Shown here in pieces: positions 16,758 through 24,154 of a stretch of 55,300 nt of DNA (within the stretch, counting starts at the first letter, position 1; each line of letters starts with the position of its first letter). The DNA is from Aquimarina algiphila (GTDB lineage: Bacteria > Bacteroidota > Bacteroidia > Flavobacteriales > Flavobacteriaceae). A model generated the notes under the pieces. That model saw only the letters and a list, made by a program, of their open reading frames with translations, was not told the origin of the DNA and did no database searches. Where the stretch lies: positions 1 through 55,300 of the forward strand of contig NZ_VLNR01000050.1 in NCBI RefSeq assembly GCF_007489275.1. Reading direction: 5' to 3'. The position numbers were made by a program, and so were the translations under genes.

Positions 16758-18713
16758 TTATATAGATAATTCTTTTTTAGCCCTTTTTAATATTTTCTTA
16801 TTGACTTTTACCGAGTATTTTGTTCTCAATTGATTAAGCCATAGTTCTTCTACATTTTCTTGAAAATCATTAATAACTTCGCCTTTGATTTCTTCAAATG
16901 TTTTGATTCTTGAAGGTAAGATTTCTTTTATCATAATCAAAGTCACAAAACTCTCTCCTTCTGTAATCATTATTTTCCCTTTTTCTGGAGACAAATCTTT
17001 AGGGAATGTATCCTCACCTTTTATGAATTCCTCTTCAGAAAAAATCACTAGAACAATATCATCCTTATTGATTTCTTTTTTGATTTCTTCTATTGATTTT
17101 TGAGCTTTTAACAACTTCTCTACTTTAGTTATAACTTCTGGTTTTGAAGAAGAAGCCTTGACTACCTTATACGTTTCATTCTGTGTATACTTATCTTTTT
17201 GAATCTCGTAAAATTTCTTAAGCCCAACAGAATCAGTCTTAGATACATTCCATATTTTAGATTCCATAAGATCAAAAAGTAAAAGTCCGTCACGATATTC
17301 TCCAATGACACTTGCAAAATCTGGATTATCTTCTTCAAGATGATTCTCATAATATTCTAGTAACGAAGAAGATTCAAATCGATCGTACATTTCTTCTAGA
17401 AAAACAGAAACATCTTGGTAACCAGCTACCCTGCCCTGATTATTCTGTAAGAATTTTGCAAAATCCATGTATGAAAATCCTTTTTCCTTTATCCTAAAAA
17501 ATTGCTTCTCTAGATTCTTATCCTCAGGAATATTCCATTCTGTAGTAAGAAAAGTATCAGGAACAATTTTTTTGAAATACGAAACAGCCTCTTCATTTCT
17601 GTTGATGGCATACTTTTCTTTTAGTGAATTAATAAATGATGCGGTAACGAGTTTAGATCTGCTATCTCTCTTCACTTTTTTGGTAAGCTCTTCTTTTTGT
17701 TCTTCAAAAGTTTTTGGAGGATGTTTCTCTATTAACTGAATAATATGCCAACCATATTTTGTTTGTATTGGCTCAGAAATTTCATTTTTTTCTGTTAAAC
17801 TAAATGCTGTTTTTTCAAATTTCTCAGAATTTAATGCTCCTTGTCCGAAACGTCGAATTTTACCCCCATTAATAGCTGTACTGGGATCATCACTATACTG
17901 TTTTGCCAAAGAAGCAAAAGAAATTCCTTGTTGAAGTTGCTGATTGATTTCCTGAACTCTACTCTTCGCTTCTTCTGCTGTTCTATTTCCATTAATAGCA
18001 ACCATTATATGTGCCACTGTGACTTCTTCCCTTTTTTTCTCTCTACCATTAACTTTTACAATATGATATCCAAATTGTGTCCTAAATGGTTCAGAAACTT
18101 CACCGACCTTAGTTTTAAATGCTGCATCTTCAAATGGGTATACCATTCTAAAAGCAGAAAACCATCCCAAATCTCCACCATTTTTGATGGCAGATGGATC
18201 CTGGCTATAGGCTTTGGCTACAGCATCAAATGAATCTCCATTAATAATCTTATTTCTGGCTTCAATTATTTTTTCATAAGCTGCTATCGTATCTTTTTCT
18301 AATGCATTTGGTTTCACAGTGATCAATATATGGCTTGCATGTATTCGTTCCAATGATCGATCATATGCCTCTTTTATCAACGCATCAGACGTTTTGGTGT
18401 CTGTAAGGTATCCCTTTGCTAATTGCTTTCTATACCCATCTAATTCCTTTAAATAACTCTCTTTCTTATCTAAACCAAGTTTCTTTGCTTCCTTGAGTTT
18501 TAGTTTATAGTTTATAAAAAGATCTAAATATTCATCTACATTTTTTTGCGAATCGTCCTTAACAAGATCTATATTTTTTAGATATACCTTTTTAAATTCG
18601 GAAATATAAACCGGAGAATTATCTATAGTAAATAATACATCTTTGGGTTCCTGAGCATAAGTTAATGTTAAAAAAACACCTCCTAAAAAAAACAATAATG
18701 ACTTTTTGCGCAT
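16758..18713 (-). CDS. Periplasmic peptidyl-prolyl isomerase with two parvulin domains
   Basis: A 651-residue protein with a signal peptide (MRKKSLLFFLGGVFLTLTYAQ). A SurA/PpiD-type N-terminal domain is followed by two intact-looking parvulin domains: HASHILITV to FGYHIVKV (about 125-225) and VAHIMVAI to YGWHIIQL (about 232-330); both carry the GGxxGxF-like turn (GGDLGWF, GGKIRRF). The 300-residue C-terminal part is helical and unlike the shorter proteobacterial SurA. By family it isomerises prolines and chaperones outer-membrane proteins in the periplasm. It is the first gene of the chaperone operon, with 105 bases before the next gene. Confidence 0.9.
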   Translation of the reverse strand: MRKKSLLFFLGGVFLTLTYAQEPKDVLFTIDNSPVYISEFKKVYLKNIDLVKDDSQKNVDEYLDLFINYKLKLKEAKKLGLDKKESYLKELDGYRKQLAKGYLTDTKTSDALIKEAYDRSLERIHASHILITVKPNALEKDTIAAYEKIIEARNKIINGDSFDAVAKAYSQDPSAIKNGGDLGWFSAFRMVYPFEDAAFKTKVGEVSEPFRTQFGYHIVKVNGREKKREEVTVAHIMVAINGNRTAEEAKSRVQEINQQLQQGISFASLAKQYSDDPSTAINGGKIRRFGQGALNSEKFEKTAFSLTEKNEISEPIQTKYGWHIIQLIEKHPPKTFEEQKEELTKKVKRDSRSKLVTASFINSLKEKYAINRNEEAVSYFKKIVPDTFLTTEWNIPEDKNLEKQFFRIKEKGFSYMDFAKFLQNNQGRVAGYQDVSVFLEEMYDRFESSSLLEYYENHLEEDNPDFASVIGEYRDGLLLFDLMESKIWNVSKTDSVGLKKFYEIQKDKYTQNETYKVVKASSSKPEVITKVEKLLKAQKSIEEIKKEINKDDIVLVIFSEEEFIKGEDTFPKDLSPEKGKIMITEGESFVTLIMIKEILPSRIKTFEEIKGEVINDFQENVEELWLNQLRTKYSVKVNKKILKRAKKELSI

Positions 18714-18881
18714 GATTTGTGTATAATGAAGTCCTCAATCGGACAAAAATAATAATATTAAGACGTTTTACAAGCTTCTTTTCTAACGACATAAATACTG
18801 CTGTAGTATTAGCTTTTAAAATTTTTATGATCTACGTATATTGTATTCAAATTACACAACTAACAAACAATAAATCACACA

Positions 18882-19334
18882 ATGGAATATACACTAGACA
18901 TAGAGATCAAATTACCTAGAAATCAGGTGATTGAAAAATTTGACAATGAAGAAAACCTAAAATATTGGCAAAAAGGTTTTATAGGCATGGAACATCTTAG
19001 CGGTCAAAAAGGAAAAACGGGAGCTATTTCAAAATTAACGTACAAAATGGGTAAACGAGAAATAGAAATGATTGAAACAATTACCTTTCTTGATCTTCCT
19101 GAGGCGCTTCACCTTACATTTGATGCTAAAAATGTATATAATATTCAAGAAAATTATTTTGAAGAACTTTCTAATGGAAATACAAAATGGACTTCAAAAA
19201 ATGAATTCAAATTTAGTGGTTTTATGAAGTTTATGGGATTTATCATGCCAAGTGCTTTTAAGAAACAGTCATATTCGTATATGCAGGATTTTAAATCTTT
19301 TGCTGAAGAAGGAAAAAGTGTACTCAACAATTAG
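18882..19334 (+). CDS. SRPBCC-superfamily protein
   Basis: A 150-residue protein with the START/Bet v1-like SRPBCC layout: an N-terminal strand (MEYTLDIEIKLPRNQVIEKF), helix-grip core with LKYWQKGFIGMEHLSG, central strands with EMIETITFLDLPEALHLTF, and a long C-terminal helix (YSYMQDFKSFAEEG). There is no signal peptide, so it is cytoplasmic. The fold binds hydrophobic ligands, but the ligand is unknown. It is the first gene of a plus-strand group with a GNAT enzyme (22-base gap). Confidence 0.75.
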   Translation: MEYTLDIEIKLPRNQVIEKFDNEENLKYWQKGFIGMEHLSGQKGKTGAISKLTYKMGKREIEMIETITFLDLPEALHLTFDAKNVYNIQENYFEELSNGNTKWTSKNEFKFSGFMKFMGFIMPSAFKKQSYSYMQDFKSFAEEGKSVLNN

Positions 19335-19355
19335 TAATTCTAAAATTGATAAAGA

Positions 19356-19784
19356 TTGATTGAAATTTTAAGTAAAAAAACTATAAACTCTTATATCTTA
19401 GAAGATATCCAAAAGTTATTTAGACAGTTAAGCCCTAATAAAGTACAAATCCCAATAAAAGACCTACTATCAGAAACAAACGACTCTCTAATTTTTGCTT
19501 GCTATACACTAAATAAAAAAATAGTCGGAATTGCTTCATTATGCTCTTACAAAGTAATTTCTGGACATAAAGGTTGGATTGAAGATGTGGTTGTAGATTT
19601 GGATTACAGAGGTCAGGGAATCGGTGAAAAGTTAATTCAAAAATTAATCAGTACTGGAAAAGAAAAAGGACTTACTGAAATTTATCTATTTACAGAAAAT
19701 GAAAAAAAAGCAGCTATACGTTTATATTTGAAATTAGGATTTAAACAACGAAATAGCAAGCTCTACAATTTAAAGCTAACATAG
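19356..19784 (+). CDS. GNAT-family N-acetyltransferase
   Basis: A 142-residue acetyltransferase. The acetyl-CoA-binding signature is clear: WIEDVVVDLDYRGQGIGEKL (about residues 69-88), where RGQGIG is the pyrophosphate loop (Q/RxxGxG/A), followed by IYLFTENEKKAAIRLYLKLGFKQR-type motif B. The start codon used is TTG at 19356, since no ATG lies in frame nearby. It may acetylate a small molecule or a protein N-terminus; the substrate cannot be told. It follows the SRPBCC gene closely and precedes a small conserved protein. Confidence 0.85.
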   Translation: MIEILSKKTINSYILEDIQKLFRQLSPNKVQIPIKDLLSETNDSLIFACYTLNKKIVGIASLCSYKVISGHKGWIEDVVVDLDYRGQGIGEKLIQKLISTGKEKGLTEIYLFTENEKKAAIRLYLKLGFKQRNSKLYNLKLT

Positions 19785-19813
19785 GACTATAGTTAAAAAA
19801 CTAAGAACACATT

Positions 19814-20053
19814 ATGGAACGAAAACTGAAATTAATTTGGGATTTTAGGGGATCTACTGCAAGTAAGACTGCGCAACATCATGAAATTCATCTTAAAGAA
19901 TATATTTCTTTAGAAAAGATATCTCTCAACATAACAGGTTGTCAAGAACTTAATGACATGCATAGTATAGCATATATGGTAGTAACAGATTCTGAGATGA
20001 AAACTGTTCGAGATGCATTAAAACCTCACCGCGGACAACTATATGAAGAATAG
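19814..20053 (+). CDS. Small conserved protein of unknown function
   Basis: A 79-residue acidic/neutral protein without signal peptide or membrane segment. Notable features are several His residues in the first half (AQHHEIHLKEY) and a second half that looks like a small alpha/beta fold (AYMVVTDSEMKTVRDALKPH). I recognise the general type from Flavobacteriaceae but no named domain. It lies 29 bases after the GNAT gene and before ompH, so it may be the last gene of the SRPBCC-GNAT group. Confidence 0.6.
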   Translation: MERKLKLIWDFRGSTASKTAQHHEIHLKEYISLEKISLNITGCQELNDMHSIAYMVVTDSEMKTVRDALKPHRGQLYEE

Positions 20054-20100
20054 ATTTTTAAAAAATATAATTCATGGCACGTATATTGTCTAAGACCTTA

Positions 20101-20108
20101 TATATTTG
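20101..20108 (+). promoter_or_regulatory. Bacteroidota -7 promoter box of the Skp/OmpH gene
   Basis: TATATTTG matches the Bacteroidota -7 consensus TAnnTTTG and lies 33 bases before the start codon at 20142. A TTG at 20086 is too close to be an ideal -33 element. Confidence 0.55.
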
Positions 20109-20141
20109 CAAGAATTTTAAAATCAGAAAATAAAAAATAAG

Positions 20142-20660
20142 ATGAAAAAAGTAATAACATTAATCTTAGTTTTGGTTGCTAGTTTTCAAATCAACGCCCA
20201 GGCTAAGACCGGAACAATAGACTCAGAATATATTCTTTCTCAAATGCCGGAACTTACAAAAGTTCAAGAGGATTTAAAAGCATATAATGGCAAAATAGAA
20301 GCAGAGTTAAAACTTAAGATTGATGAGTATCAAGCCAAAGTAAAAGATTATCAGGAAAAAGTTGCTTCTTTTACAGAGCCAATGAAAAAAACAAAACAAG
20401 ACGAGATTATTACCTTAGAAAATGATATCGCAAAAATTCGTCAAAATGGGGCTAAACTTGTTCAATTAGAACAAAATAGATTATTACAGCCTTTATATGA
20501 GAAAATAGGAAAAGCTCTAGAAGAAATTGCTAAAGCAGAAAAATATACTCAAGTATTTACTATTACAAGTAGTGGCTTAGCATATATAGACTCTAATTAT
20601 GATCTTACTAAAAAGGTAATGACAAAATTGGGAATCAAAATAGAAGAAGCAAAAAAATAA
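20142..20660 (+). CDS. Skp/OmpH-family periplasmic chaperone
   Basis: A 172-residue protein with a signal peptide (MKKVITLILVLVASFQINAQ). The rest follows the OmpH/Skp plan: a short strand (TGTIDSEYILSQMPE), a long Lys/Glu/Gln-rich coiled coil at about residues 38-130 and a closing beta part (YTQVFTITSSGLAYIDSNYDLT). In this family, three subunits form a jellyfish-like cavity that holds unfolded outer-membrane proteins in the periplasm. Its position next to the SurA/PpiD operon groups two arms of outer-membrane protein transport. Confidence 0.88.
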   Translation: MKKVITLILVLVASFQINAQAKTGTIDSEYILSQMPELTKVQEDLKAYNGKIEAELKLKIDEYQAKVKDYQEKVASFTEPMKKTKQDEIITLENDIAKIRQNGAKLVQLEQNRLLQPLYEKIGKALEEIAKAEKYTQVFTITSSGLAYIDSNYDLTKKVMTKLGIKIEEAKK

Positions 20661-20680
20661 TCTCAGGATTTTATTTATAA

Positions 20681-20709
20681 AAAAACGCATCAATAATTGA
20701 TGCGTTTTT
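20681..20709. terminator. Bidirectional terminator between ompH-like gene and guaB
   Basis: AAAAACGCATCAA at 20681-20693 pairs with 20697-20709, loop TAA, with A and T runs outside. It sits between the two convergent genes and can end both. Confidence 0.9.
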
Positions 20710-20741
20710 TTTATACTTTAAAGTAACGTATACCTAAAATT

Positions 20742-22217
20742 TTATCGTCTACTATAATTAGGAGCTTCTTTAGTTATTGTAACATCATGAGGATGACTTT
20801 CATGAATACCACTTGCTGTAATTTTAACAAAACGTCCTTTATCTTGTAATGTTGCAATATCTTTTGCTCCACAATACCCCATACCCGCTCGTAATCCGCC
20901 TATAAACTGATGGATACTTTCAATAAGATCCCCTTTATATGGCACTTGTCCTACAATTCCTTCCGGAACTAATTTTTTAATATCATCTTCAACATCTTGA
21001 AAATATCTATCTTTAGATCCTTTCTTCATAGCTTCTACAGAGCCCATACCACGATACGTCTTGTATTTTCTTCCTTCATAAATAACAGTTTCTCCAGGAG
21101 ATTCTTTAGTACCTGCTAAGAGAGAACCTAGCATTACAGTATCAGCACCAGCGGCAATAGCCTTAGGGATATCTCCTGTGTATCTAATTCCTCCATCAGC
21201 GATTACAGGAACACCTGATCCTTTTATTGCATTAGCCACTTCTAGAACCGCGGAGAACTGTGGAAATCCTACACCAGCTACTACTCTAGTTGTACAAATA
21301 GACCCCGGCCCTATTCCAACTTTAACCGCATCAGCCCCTGCTTCTACCAAATATTTTGCCGCCTCAGCAGTAGCAATATTACCTACTATAACTTCTAATT
21401 TTGGAAACTTTTCTTTTACCTGCTTTAATACGGTTACTACTCCTTTAGTATGACCATGAGCAGTATCAATGACTACAGCATCCACACCAGATTTAACCAA
21501 GGCTTCTGCACGTTCAACAGCATCTCCTGTAACACCAATAGCTGCAGCAACACGCAGACGTCCAAATTCGTCCTTATTTGCCATTGGTTTAAGTGTTAGT
21601 TTGGTAATATCTCTAAATGTGATCAGACCTACTAAAGTATTCTCTTTATCTACTACTGGTAATTTTTCAATTTTATTGTTTTGTAGAATAACTTCTGCTT
21701 GTTGAAGTGATGTACCTTCTGCAACAGTAACTAGGTTTTCACTGGTCATCACTTCAGATATTGGGCGTTGATCATTCTTTTCGAAACGAAGATCCCTATT
21801 CGTAACAATACCAATCAACTTATTATTACCATCTATAATCGGGATTCCTCCAATACTATGCTCGCGCATATTATTCTTGGCATCAATTACTTTTGCATCT
21901 CTTGGTAGCGTTACTGGATCTATGATCATCCCGCTCTCTGCTCGTTTTACCTTACGAACTTTAATTGCCTGCTCCTCGATTGTCATATTTTTATGCAATA
22001 CACCAATACCTCCTTCCTGAGCCATAGCAATAGCCATACGACTCTCTGTAACAGTATCCATCGCTGCAGAAACGATTGGAACATTAAGTATTATATTTTT
22101 TGTGAATTTAGTCCTGATACTTACTTCTCTAGGAAGAACTTCAGAGAATGCCGGAACTAAAAGAACGTCGTCATAGGTTAAACCTTCTCCAACGATTTTG
22201 GATTCGTGTGCTGTCAT
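20742..22217 (-). CDS. guaB: Inosine-5'-monophosphate dehydrogenase
   Basis: A 491-residue IMP dehydrogenase, which oxidises IMP to XMP with NAD in the committed step of GMP synthesis. The TIM barrel starts with LTYDDVLLVPAFSEVLPREV; a pair of CBS domains fills about residues 95-205 (MREHSIGGIPIIDGN, then LPVVDKENTLVGLITFRDI); the catalytic loop is GIGPGSICTTR, Cys near residue 305; ADGGIRYTGDI and the flap GSVEAMKKGSKDRY follow. The C-terminal end is the usual one. A leader palindrome directly before the start codon suggests control at initiation. Confidence 0.97.
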   Translation of the reverse strand: MTAHESKIVGEGLTYDDVLLVPAFSEVLPREVSIRTKFTKNIILNVPIVSAAMDTVTESRMAIAMAQEGGIGVLHKNMTIEEQAIKVRKVKRAESGMIIDPVTLPRDAKVIDAKNNMREHSIGGIPIIDGNNKLIGIVTNRDLRFEKNDQRPISEVMTSENLVTVAEGTSLQQAEVILQNNKIEKLPVVDKENTLVGLITFRDITKLTLKPMANKDEFGRLRVAAAIGVTGDAVERAEALVKSGVDAVVIDTAHGHTKGVVTVLKQVKEKFPKLEVIVGNIATAEAAKYLVEAGADAVKVGIGPGSICTTRVVAGVGFPQFSAVLEVANAIKGSGVPVIADGGIRYTGDIPKAIAAGADTVMLGSLLAGTKESPGETVIYEGRKYKTYRGMGSVEAMKKGSKDRYFQDVEDDIKKLVPEGIVGQVPYKGDLIESIHQFIGGLRAGMGYCGAKDIATLQDKGRFVKITASGIHESHPHDVTITKEAPNYSRR

Positions 22218-22248
22218 CGCAATTAAAATTTAATTGCGTGCAAATATA
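22218..22248 (-). promoter_or_regulatory. guaB promoter box and start-proximal palindrome
   Basis: On the minus strand a TATATTTG box (22248-22241) matches the Bacteroidota -7 consensus. Just downstream, 22238-22218 is a perfect 10+1+10 base palindrome (CGCAATTAAA arms) that ends at the base before the guaB ATG. The transcript should start at or inside this palindrome, so the leader would be little more than the hairpin or an operator. Confidence 0.6.
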
Positions 22249-22507
22249 CGTCTTTTTTAAAGAATACTAGGAGGATACAATTTTATTTTCATCTTTATAA
22301 TTTTAAAAAAAAGAATGTATCATAATCATCAAATTATACATTCGATTAGAATGCAAAACGTATTCTTTTCGAAGTTCGTAACATTTGTTAATCATTTATT
22401 AACAAAATGTATTTTTTTAACATTTTTTTAATAAATATATAGTATATTTCATAAGGTATTTCTTGATATATCATTTCAAAAATTACCTACAGCCCCAAAA
22501 AAATACT

Positions 22508-23275
22508 ATGAAAAAAATGCTTCCTCTAGCATTGATATTGTTATATATCAATGTTATAAATGCTCAGTTTACTGATGTACCGATTACAAGTACTCGTCTT
22601 GCTAACTTTGGCCAAATAGAACTTAACCAAGAAAATAGTTTATTTACCAAAAGAATTATTCCAATTACTCTTATTACGACAGGATTTCTTTTATCCACAA
22701 GTGATTTTGAAAAATCGCTTCAAACAGATTTAAGAAAAATGGTAGGCGATGATTTTTATTTAAATATAGATGATTATACCAGGTATGCTCCGGTTGTCCA
22801 ATTATATAGCGCAGACATACTGGGAGTACGATCAAGAAATCATTGGTTTGATCAAACAAAAAATCTCATTCTATCTTCTATTATAAGCAATGGTACCACG
22901 GCATTATTAAAAAAAGAAGTTTATAAAAAAAGACCTGGGGATTCTACCAATTCTAACTCTTTCCCATCGGGTCATACAACCACGGCTTTTACAACAGCTA
23001 CAGTATTATACGAAGAATTTAAGGATACTAATCCCCTTTTGGCGTATAGTGGGTATTTTTTTGCTATTACTACAGGAACTTTAAGAATGCTTAACAATAT
23101 GCATTATCTATCTGATGTTCTGGTAGGAGCGGGAATAGGAATATTATCTGTAAAACTAGTTTATCATTTTGAACATCTTATCTCGTGGAATCCTTTTAAA
23201 AAATTAAATGGAATGACAGTAGCTCCGCAATTTTCAGGAAATTCTTTAGGGTTTTATCTTTCAAAATCATTTTAA
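22508..23275 (+). CDS. PAP2-family phosphatase, secreted
   Basis: The start at 22508 is preferred because it opens on a signal peptide (MKKMLPLALILLYINVINAQ); the frame is open to 22463. The three PAP2 motifs are present: KKEVYKKRP (KxxxxxxRP), FPSGHTTTAF (PSGH) and RMLNNMHYLSDVLVGAGIG (the SRxxxxxHxxxD-type motif, with Asn-Asn-Met-His). Such enzymes remove phosphate from lipids such as undecaprenyl pyrophosphate or phosphatidate. With a cleavable signal and only one or two further hydrophobic helices, it is a periplasmic or outer-membrane-associated form. Immediate neighbours give no pathway. Confidence 0.88.
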   Translation: MKKMLPLALILLYINVINAQFTDVPITSTRLANFGQIELNQENSLFTKRIIPITLITTGFLLSTSDFEKSLQTDLRKMVGDDFYLNIDDYTRYAPVVQLYSADILGVRSRNHWFDQTKNLILSSIISNGTTALLKKEVYKKRPGDSTNSNSFPSGHTTTAFTTATVLYEEFKDTNPLLAYSGYFFAITTGTLRMLNNMHYLSDVLVGAGIGILSVKLVYHFEHLISWNPFKKLNGMTVAPQFSGNSLGFYLSKSF

Positions 23276-23439
23276 TTATTCAATTAACGTAAACATATTG
23301 CTCAATAGAAATCAAGTCAAAAAATGTATAGGGGCAATATCCCCTGTACAAATTCCGTGTTTTCCCTCTACCACAATAATAGTTTATAGACTACTTTTGA
23401 AGTAACAAATCATCTAACTCATTTTTAAAAACTTAAGTA

Positions 23440-23775
23440 ATGCTAATTTCATATAAAGTAGAGCGTTTTAGTCTTCAAATTGTAAGCAATTATGCTGGCG
23501 GCGGCGGGTACCAAATGGGATTTGTATATCTCTACGGTGAGAACCAGGAATACCTTGGCTATCTTGGTATTATAAAAGACGGAAATACTTTACCACAAAA
23601 TACAAAACATAACAATGGCAATTTGAATATATATTTTCATGAGGCCGAATTACAATCTATCCTTGAAACCCTTAGACATGAAAGTCCTGTAACGATTAAA
23701 TTTAATACAAATTCAAAATGGGGGGCAATCGAAACGGGCAAAGAATCAGCAGGCAATGGGGAGCTTGCTGCATAA
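23440..23775 (+). CDS. Hypothetical protein, 111 residues
   Basis: A 111-residue protein with no signal peptide or membrane segment. It is predicted mostly beta, with a Gly-rich turn (YAGGGGYQMGFVYLYG) and a C-terminal tail rich in Gly, Ser and Glu. I recognise no domain. It stands alone, 164 bases after the PAP2 gene, and is followed within six bases by the outer arm of the nested-dyad element at 23781-23947. Codon use looks like that of the neighbours. Confidence 0.5.
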   Translation: MLISYKVERFSLQIVSNYAGGGGYQMGFVYLYGENQEYLGYLGIIKDGNTLPQNTKHNNGNLNIYFHEAELQSILETLRHESPVTIKFNTNSKWGAIETGKESAGNGELAA

Positions 23776-23780
23776 ATAAT

Positions 23781-23947
23781 CGAAAGATCTGAAAAAACAC
23801 CGAGTACCATTGCTCTCAATTAACACATGGGCCAACCGTAAATGAGAGTTAAAAAAATAAATTGTGAAAAATGTAATTGGTTCACAATTCGGTAACAGTG
23901 GAAGTGTGTTAAATTAATGGCAACTACCGTTTTTTCAGATCTTTTCG
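23781..23947. repeat. Nested imperfect palindrome (MITE-like or structured RNA)
   Basis: A 167-base element built of nested inverted repeats: GATCTGAAAAAAC at 23786-23798 with 23929-23941 (13 exact pairs, with CGAAA/TTTTCG outside); CCATT at 23807-23811 with 23916-23920; TTAACACA at 23820-23827 with 23905-23912; and AATTGTGAA at 23860-23868 with 23881-23889. All arms nest properly, so the whole folds as one long interrupted hairpin. No flanking target-site duplication is obvious and no open frame lies inside. Confidence 0.65.
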
Positions 23948-24154
23948 ATCTTATTCTATTCGATACCAATACACTGAATTGTTATATCGGTTTTTATTCA
24001 CTTATTTTAGTCTAAAAGTATTTAGATACCACACTTAAATCGGAAGCTTATCAATCAAAATAAATGATTTTAGATATCTTTTCGTAATTTTACAACACCA
24101 AAAACACAATTATCTTATTTTCAATAATTTAACTCAACAACATTCAATTGTAAA
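23948..24154. other. Upstream region of the T9SS cargo gene
   Basis: About 200 AT-rich bases that must hold the promoter of the gene at 24155. TAATTTTA near 24086 is a possible but imperfect -7 box. Nothing else is seen. Confidence 0.3.
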
